From NCBI GenBank assembly GCA_030512295.1, contig JAULSR010000008.1, positions 372,001 to 436,000 of the forward strand: a stretch of 64,000 nt of DNA. Direction: 5' to 3'. A program made the translations under genes and the position numbers. Position 1 is the first letter of the stretch. Every line of letters starts with the position of its first letter. Shown piece by piece: positions 58,392 through 64,000 of this stretch. This DNA comes from Bombardia bombarda. Taxonomy: Eukaryota; Ascomycota; Sordariomycetes; Sordariales; Lasiosphaeriaceae. The notes under the pieces were generated by a model. That model worked only from the letters and a program-made list of their open reading frames with translations. It made no database searches and was not told where the DNA came from.

Positions 58392-60726
58392 GCCTCCCCC
58401 TTGATTTTGAGTTTGATGTTTAGCTATGTAGGATTTTGCTTGCGCTGAGCCTCAGCCCGGCTGCTGTTGCTGCTATTCGCCAACGTCATACTTTACTACC
58501 TGCCTTACCTACTTCGTATTCGACCGACTGGCTGAATGATGGAATCATAGATAGGTAGGTTGATACTATTTTGATACGGCCCCCGCGTGTTGAGAGTTTG
58601 GTATTGTCTTGTTGAAAGCAGGGAAGTGAGCCCCTCCAGTTCTTGGAGTTTAAGAGAGAGATTTAGGCCTGGCTGGCTGGCTGCGTAATGCTGCCTGCCC
58701 CGCATCGCATGGCCATTACCGCAGTTGGAAATTCCATCTTCAGAACAGAAGGTATACAGGGGGAGTTGTTTATGATTTGAGAAAGGAATCGTTGTTGCCT
58801 TGCATACAGACGATACAACAAAAACTTGGAAGGGCTTGCAGATAGGCACATGAGTTCAAACCCCCAACCGTTATGTTGTTGCTTTATTTAGAACTTCATT
58901 AGGTACTACCCCGTACCTAGTAGTGTAGGTTAACTCATTGCAGCATATTATGTCCCGATTTTCATATGTGCCGGCTGGCGGGGCGGTCTTGAGTTGTGTG
59001 TTTTATGTGTGTGCGTATTGTTGAGCTGTGCCGCCGTGGATGGTGATGGAAGATCTGCTACTGCTGCGCCATCGCCGTTGTCGCTGCTGCTACTTACTAA
59101 GGTAGGTAGGTATGTGTGTGGTGGAGAAGTGTTGTAACCCGTATGGTGCCTGGTGATGGCAATGACAGCGGTGATGGCAGTGGTGGTGGCGGAGGTGCAG
59201 GTGCAGGTGCATGCATATATGTAGCGTGTGATGTGCTGGATTTGACTGGAGTGTAAGTTAGGTAGCCAGGTAGTGTAGGTACTGGCGGTTATTATAACGG
59301 TCAGACCCAGATCCTTCGGCCTACTGTTCCTTTTGGTCGGGGGGGGGGCCGGTCTGTCTGGGAATGGGTTGAGAGATTACCAAATGTCTGACTGAGCAAT
59401 CGCCAAATTTATTACTTGTGTAGCTGTATGGCTGCGGCGCATGACTTTATCCCTCTTGTTGATCAACATAGGTACGAGAAGGGATGAAGCACTGCCAGAG
59501 TGTTCATCTTTAAAGACGGTTGCAACTTTTCTGGTGTATATCATCGTATTCTGAAGTCAGCTTGTCACATTCGCCAACCCATTTTTCAGGTAAATACATA
59601 CCATAGTCTCCTAGGTGTAGTGTTCACATTACCGGGCTGTAAATTGACATTCGGATGGCTAGGCGGGTAAGCATGAGATTTGGAATATCAACGCGTTCAC
59701 AATGGATGTGATTGAAACGATATACGTTAAGCTGTCCGGTATGATCAGTGGCTCTGGTATCAGCTGCTTAAAATCTTTGCCGCAAGAGAACTGTAGCTTA
59801 TAAACGTGAGAGGAAATACTCAACTTGTGTTAGTTCTTGTATAATGCTTCCGTATTTCTTCATGTTAAATGAGATGATAAATTGTATGTCGATTGACTTG
59901 ACATATATGGATGAATATGTAACATGGAATTTATGGCCGGCTAGGTCAGGGCTTGTGAACGTCATAGTAACATGGCGCGTCAAATATAGGGACTTGGAGA
60001 CTTGACTGATTGGGGGGGGTGCTGTGACATACATGGATGGAACTTTTTGTGTTGCAAGTAATGTTACGGAATATACGAAGTCGAGGCCGGTCTCTGTCGT
60101 ATTCAGCAGTAAAGAAAGTCCCTGTATGGTAGGTTTGATGGTAGTGGAGAGTGGTGTTGTCCAGAAGTGAGCAGTGTAGTGTACAGTCCAGCATTCTATA
60201 CTCCTGCTGAAACTGACAACGAACACGTACAAAGCCTTTTTATAATACATGGTCATTTCGGGCCATAGAGAATGTTACCAGTCTGTTGATATTCACGATA
60301 CTAATGCGTAAAAGACAATAAGAGGGTGATGGTATTCTGTATCATGAGATGGTTTCAATGTTGAATTTCCACCAAGTCACATCAATTGCCTCCCATGGGG
60401 GAGCAAATTAACAAAGCAAGCAAAGTAGAAAAAGCAGCGCAACCCCCTCCACCCCCTCCATCCCCTCCCCTCCCTTCGTCCTCTGTTTGTGTGTATTTAT
60501 CTCTCAGCCGGCTGGATTGAAGAACGTGTGATTCACAGGTGAAGTGGCCCCTCTGTGCCGCCCTGTCTGCTCTCCAGGTAGTTCTAGATGTTCATTTTGT
60601 CGTCATTAGTGGCTGATTCTCATCACAACAACCACGTTTCTTCTTCCCATGTTCTCGTCAACAGACGCACAGATACACACTTACCAATCTTGAGGCGTGA
60701 ATATCACACATGCCTAGAATTATTAT

Positions 60727-60939
60727 CTACTTGCTGGCCCCACTATCGCCGCTGTTGTCGACGTCGGGGTGGTTGTAGGTCTCATCGCTTGGCCAGGCTA
60801 CAACGCTGGCTCCGGCAGCAGCGTCAGCAGCAGCATCGCTTGAGGTGTATGAGTCGTCGACGGTGGTGTCACTGCCGCTGCTGCCACCGCTGGTGGTGGA
60901 GTCGGTGGTGGATGAGGAGCTGGAGTCGGCGGATGACAT
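60727..60939 (-). CDS. Possible 70-aa Ser/Thr/Asp-rich protein
   Basis: An ATG-started open frame of 70 residues in a favourable context (ACCAACAATG). The composition is strongly biased to Ser, Thr, Asp and Ala, ending 'YNHPDVDNSGDSGASK'. No domain or signal peptide is recognised. A GTAAGT-like donor lies about 50 bases downstream on the same strand, so it could be a first exon. It may be a small acidic disordered protein or chance; the codon repetitiveness (GAC, TCC, ACC) resembles coding low complexity. Confidence 0.3.
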   Translation of the reverse strand: MSSADSSSSSTTDSTTSGGSSGSDTTVDDSYTSSDAAADAAAGASVVAWPSDETYNHPDVDNSGDSGASK

Positions 60940-62274
60940 TGTTGGTGATGTGTGCTCCCTTTTGTGAGATCTGGTGGTTATGGGTGTTGAATTTAGGGTG
61001 ATGTGATAGCACTGGACTATGGGCTGTTTCAGGGCTGCTATGATGTTAGAAACGGGGAGGTTGGTGTATGAAGAGAACTAAGTTACGGAGGGTGCTGAAT
61101 TACGCTCCCCCTTTTTGTAAGAATTCTGTCCGTCTGGATTCCATGAAGAACAGCAACGAGAGACTGAGTACAAGTCATGGCGAGAACTGGGCACCTGCAT
61201 GAATGGTGGATGAATTCCTACTTACTGAGTCTCTACCGAGAAGCTGGCTTCTGTCTGTCGTATGATGATGAGATTACTCTCACTGGTTGGAACGGTGGAC
61301 TGATGATGATGGCAATACTTCTTCTATTCTCGACAAACTAGGAGAACAATATCTCTTTATATAGACGGGGTGAGCATGAAGGTCACGAAATATCATCGAT
61401 GACCCATCTGACCCAGCAGCTCCGGTGTGAACCATGAAGCTGATCTGTCACTTCGTCACCCCCTTCTCATCACTCACCTGCACATCTTCTCCCAGAGGCA
61501 GCTATTCTTCCTGCGCCTTCTTCGTATAACCTCGTCCCGTCTCGTTCCGCGCCCCGCTCCTCCTGTGATCATTACCTATTCATTACCTATTCATTACTTC
61601 ACATCACACCGATTCCATCCCATTCTCTCGGTGACAGCTTTCATTCTGGGTCTTCGACGATATTGAGCTAAAACTCGGGCCCCGGTCCGTATCGTCAGTT
61701 ATCGTCATAGGTCATAGTCGCTCGCTGTTCTCACTGAGGATCGTGATGGTCGTCGGGATCACTAAGTATTGACGACGATCGTAGCAGTAAACATCAACAC
61801 TTGGTCTCTGCCCCAAGCCAAAGGGGAACCGAAAACAAACAAAAAGAACTGCCGAAACCGACGAGAGAAGCAGATGGCTCAGCGCCAAAGTTGGCCCGGA
61901 AGCATCTTCATCCGAGGCGGGGCGAGACCGGTCCAGTCCAGCCCAGGCGAGGAGGTCGGGAGAGGGACATGGTCTGGAAAAGGTGTAACCACCGAAGGCC
62001 TTCGGATCCCGAGAGTCAACAAAACGACCTTTTTGGCCAACCTAGACCAGCAGAAAGAGGAAAAGTCGAAAGGAACGTAACCGGGCATGGTTAGAGAGTG
62101 CATGGTAGGACAAATGACGCGCCGGCAGGCAGGCAGCCAGCCAGCCACACCTCTTCACATTGACACAGCAACCACGCGCCAACTTGCCATGACACACGCC
62201 CACAACTCTTTCCCTTCTCACGCACACCGACGCATCGTCTCATAGTCTACAGGGTCAAAGCCAGGCCAAGGTAA

Positions 62275-62310
<36 letters not shown>

Positions 62311-63571
62311 AACACAAAAAGTAACGGATGTGAAAAGGAGGACAGTCCCGAAATTGGGGAAAGTTCGAATCACACGCAAGAGAGTAGGAACCAACACTAA
62401 TCAGCAAAATAAGTGAGCAAAGCCAGATAAAATACCAAAGACGACATCTACTGCGGAGACCACTGGGTATATTAAATACCACTTCAAGCCGGGGTTCAGA
62501 GGAGAACAGGAAGCAGCGAGTGAGTAGTCCTAGGCAGCGGATAAAAAAGAGCCACCAGCAGATCACACCAGCCAGCCGGTATACCAAAAGCAAAAGAAAA
62601 AGTGGTAAGCCAATCCGAGAACTACTCGGGATGCGTCAGTTCCGTGTCTTTTCTAGTTCTTTTCGCCGATTCCGGCACCGATCACAGAGAGAGATGACAG
62701 GCCCAACCTCCGAACCTATCCCATGCCAGAGAATGAATGCTAACAAGCTACCTAGCTACAAGCTATGTGGCTACAAGCCACAAGCCATGCATGGCAGAAT
62801 GAGACAGACGACACGTGTTTCTCCCCAAGATGTCGGCATGTGGTCATGGTGGCGTATATAGGTGTGTGTGACTTTGTGTTATTATCGGCGACTTTCAGTC
62901 GGTCAGTCGAGAAGAAAAGCGAAAAGGACAATCTAGTTAGTATCCCATGTCTGATAAGTACCAAGGGTGTTGAGAGACTTTCTCATCTCGGGGTTATGTA
63001 AGCTAGGAAACCAGTAAGTGTGTGTGTGTATGAAATATGTGACGGTGCTCTGTAGTCCGAATTCTGTTGGATGAAAAATAATAATATTTCGATGCACGTC
63101 TGGGGGGTGTAGGTGTGTGTGAATATGCGCATCGGTTTTCAGTTAGTCAGTCTGGCAAAAGAATCCTCATAAGAGAGCAAACACGGCTGTATCAAATGAA
63201 GTTTCCATTTCGCTGACTACCCTGCCTTCGTAAGAGAAAAGTCAAGGCGTGAGTAGCTAAATATTAAGTGGCCACTGCCGTTGGTATTCTCGTCATCGTC
63301 CCGGCCAGTCAAACTTAGTATCTCGCTCGCTTTTTGTTGTCTCACATCCTCTTCCCCCGAAGCTAGACGTTGCTCAAATGCCCACTTGTCAACTGTAAAT
63401 ACAGAATTAGGTTTCCAGCTCTAATGAAGGCCTTTCCCAATAAATGTGACGTGAAGTGTTGTGATGCTACTCCCAGGAGGAATATGGAGGGTCCGTCATA
63501 TCGATAGCGAGTGCCTTGTTCGGGATGGACGGGAGACACGATTTGTGTGTATTTGGCGATTTTTGTTTGAT
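60940..63571. other. 2.6-kb gene-poor region, p23 3' flank at right
   Basis: No gene recognised. It holds a long TG tract (62275-62302) and two diverged copies of a ~50-base segment containing AGGTGTGTGTGA and TTTCAGT-GTCAGTC (62857-62910 and 63109-63152). The right end should contain the p23 3' UTR. Confidence 0.5.
62275..62302. repeat. (GT)14 microsatellite
   Basis: Perfect dinucleotide run of 28 bases in noncoding DNA. Confidence 0.9.
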
Positions 63572-64000
63572 TTATGCCTTGGTCTCGGCCTTCTTGCCGC
63601 CGGTGCCAATCTCCTCATCGGCCTCCTCCTCGCCCATGAGAGCGGGCATGTCGTCGTCAGATTCGTCGTCGTCGTCATCATCAGATTCGTCGTCCTCGCC
63701 GCCGGGCATGCCACCAGCACCGCTGAGCTTGGAGAAGTCGATGCCGCTGAAGTCGTTGCCACCTATACGGACGTAAGTTAGTCAAAATTGTTGATACCCG
63801 TAGCTAGTCCTGATGGAAGAGTGATGTGGTTGTGGTGGAGAAAGGTGTTGGTGGTCCGCAGTGTGCCTCAGATCCGGGAAGTTTTCTTGTTCAAGCCCTT
63901 CTCCCCAAAAAACTCAGCCAAACGTGTACGTACCCATGCCTCCCATACCCTCCATACCGCCGCCGCCCATACCGCCCATACCGGGCATACCCTCTGCAGA
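63572..64000 (-). CDS. Hsp90 co-chaperone p23/Sba1-like, C-terminal part (cut by window end)
   Basis: Only the 3' end is present: exon 63572-63762 and part of an exon from 63934 beyond 64000, joined by an intron with GTACGT donor and GACTAAC branch. The visible protein is the Gly/Met-rich linker ('MGGMG' repeats) followed by 'GNDFSGIDFSKLSGAGGMPG' and a Glu/Asp-rich tail containing 'DDDMPALMGEEEADEE', then a Lys-containing end. This matches the acidic tail of fungal p23/Sba1/Wos2, which stabilises the ATP-bound Hsp90 closed state. The CS domain lies outside the window, so the call rests on the tail alone. Confidence 0.8.

Larger units (their letters stand above)
52522..60726. other. 8.2-kb gene-poor region upstream of the HSF-type gene
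   Basis: No convincing gene. Short open frames lack ATG starts or domain motifs. Sequence features are a TGC-rich tract near 53011-53034, an 11-G run near 53217-53227, a 16-G run (56978-56993), a CTATC array (58372-58391) preceded by GGC triplets, and a 10-G run near 59339-59348. The part nearest 52522 should be the HSF-gene promoter. Confidence 0.5.

Overview
The window is nuclear DNA from a filamentous ascomycete (Pezizomycotina), most likely a Sordariomycete. Genes carry several short introns (about 50-380 nt) with fungal donors (GTAAGT, GTGAGT, GTATGG) and CTAAC/CTGAC branch sites close to the acceptor. There are no operons or Shine-Dalgarno sites, and the encoded proteins match ascomycete housekeeping and regulatory families. 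Intergenic DNA is rich in short microsatellites such as GGTA, ACACAT and TG. I rebuilt spliced models by hand; for nearly all of them the exon lengths sum to a multiple of three, which supports the junctions.

Layout, left to right. 0-5 kb: a TRAPPC13 trafficking subunit and an eight-exon KH-domain splicing factor of the KHDC4/BLOM7 type, both on the minus strand. 5.6-11.4 kb: three biosynthetic genes, namely GMP synthase (-), the acetolactate synthase regulatory subunit (+) and ornithine carbamoyltransferase (-). Each has perfect TGACTCA/TGAGTCA boxes upstream, as expected for Gcn4/CPC1-type cross-pathway control. 12.5-15.8 kb: a 973-aa single-pass membrane protein with a large, probably lumenal, beta-rich region (DUF3712/Tag1-like). 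16.3-19.7 kb: a RasGEF whose N-terminus carries a Ras-like but degenerate GTPase domain.

19.7-25.4 kb is a gene desert with low-complexity DNA. 25.4-30.6 kb holds a low-complexity fungal protein of unknown function, a HIT zinc-finger protein (ZNHIT3/Hit1-like) and the mitochondrial Fe-S carrier NFU1. 30.6-37.4 kb is a second desert. 37.4-47.7 kb holds a PSP1-domain protein with a GC-AG intron, a basic DUF3245-like protein, a CYP52-clan cytochrome P450 and the succinyl-CoA ligase beta chain. 50.5-52.5 kb is an HSF-type transcription factor (Sfl1/HSF2-like). From 52.5 kb to 63.5 kb is a very long stretch with at most one tiny ORF. The right edge holds the 3' half of the Hsp90 co-chaperone p23 gene.

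The most striking sequence-level observation is that four models (RasGEF N-terminus, the 25.4-kb protein C-terminus, NFU1, the DUF3245-like protein) each need exactly one extra nucleotide, near homopolymer or low-complexity runs, to join two clearly coding frames. That pattern points to homopolymer deletion errors in the assembly rather than four broken genes. The most interesting biology is the fused pseudo-GTPase/RasGEF and the shared cross-pathway-control promoters.
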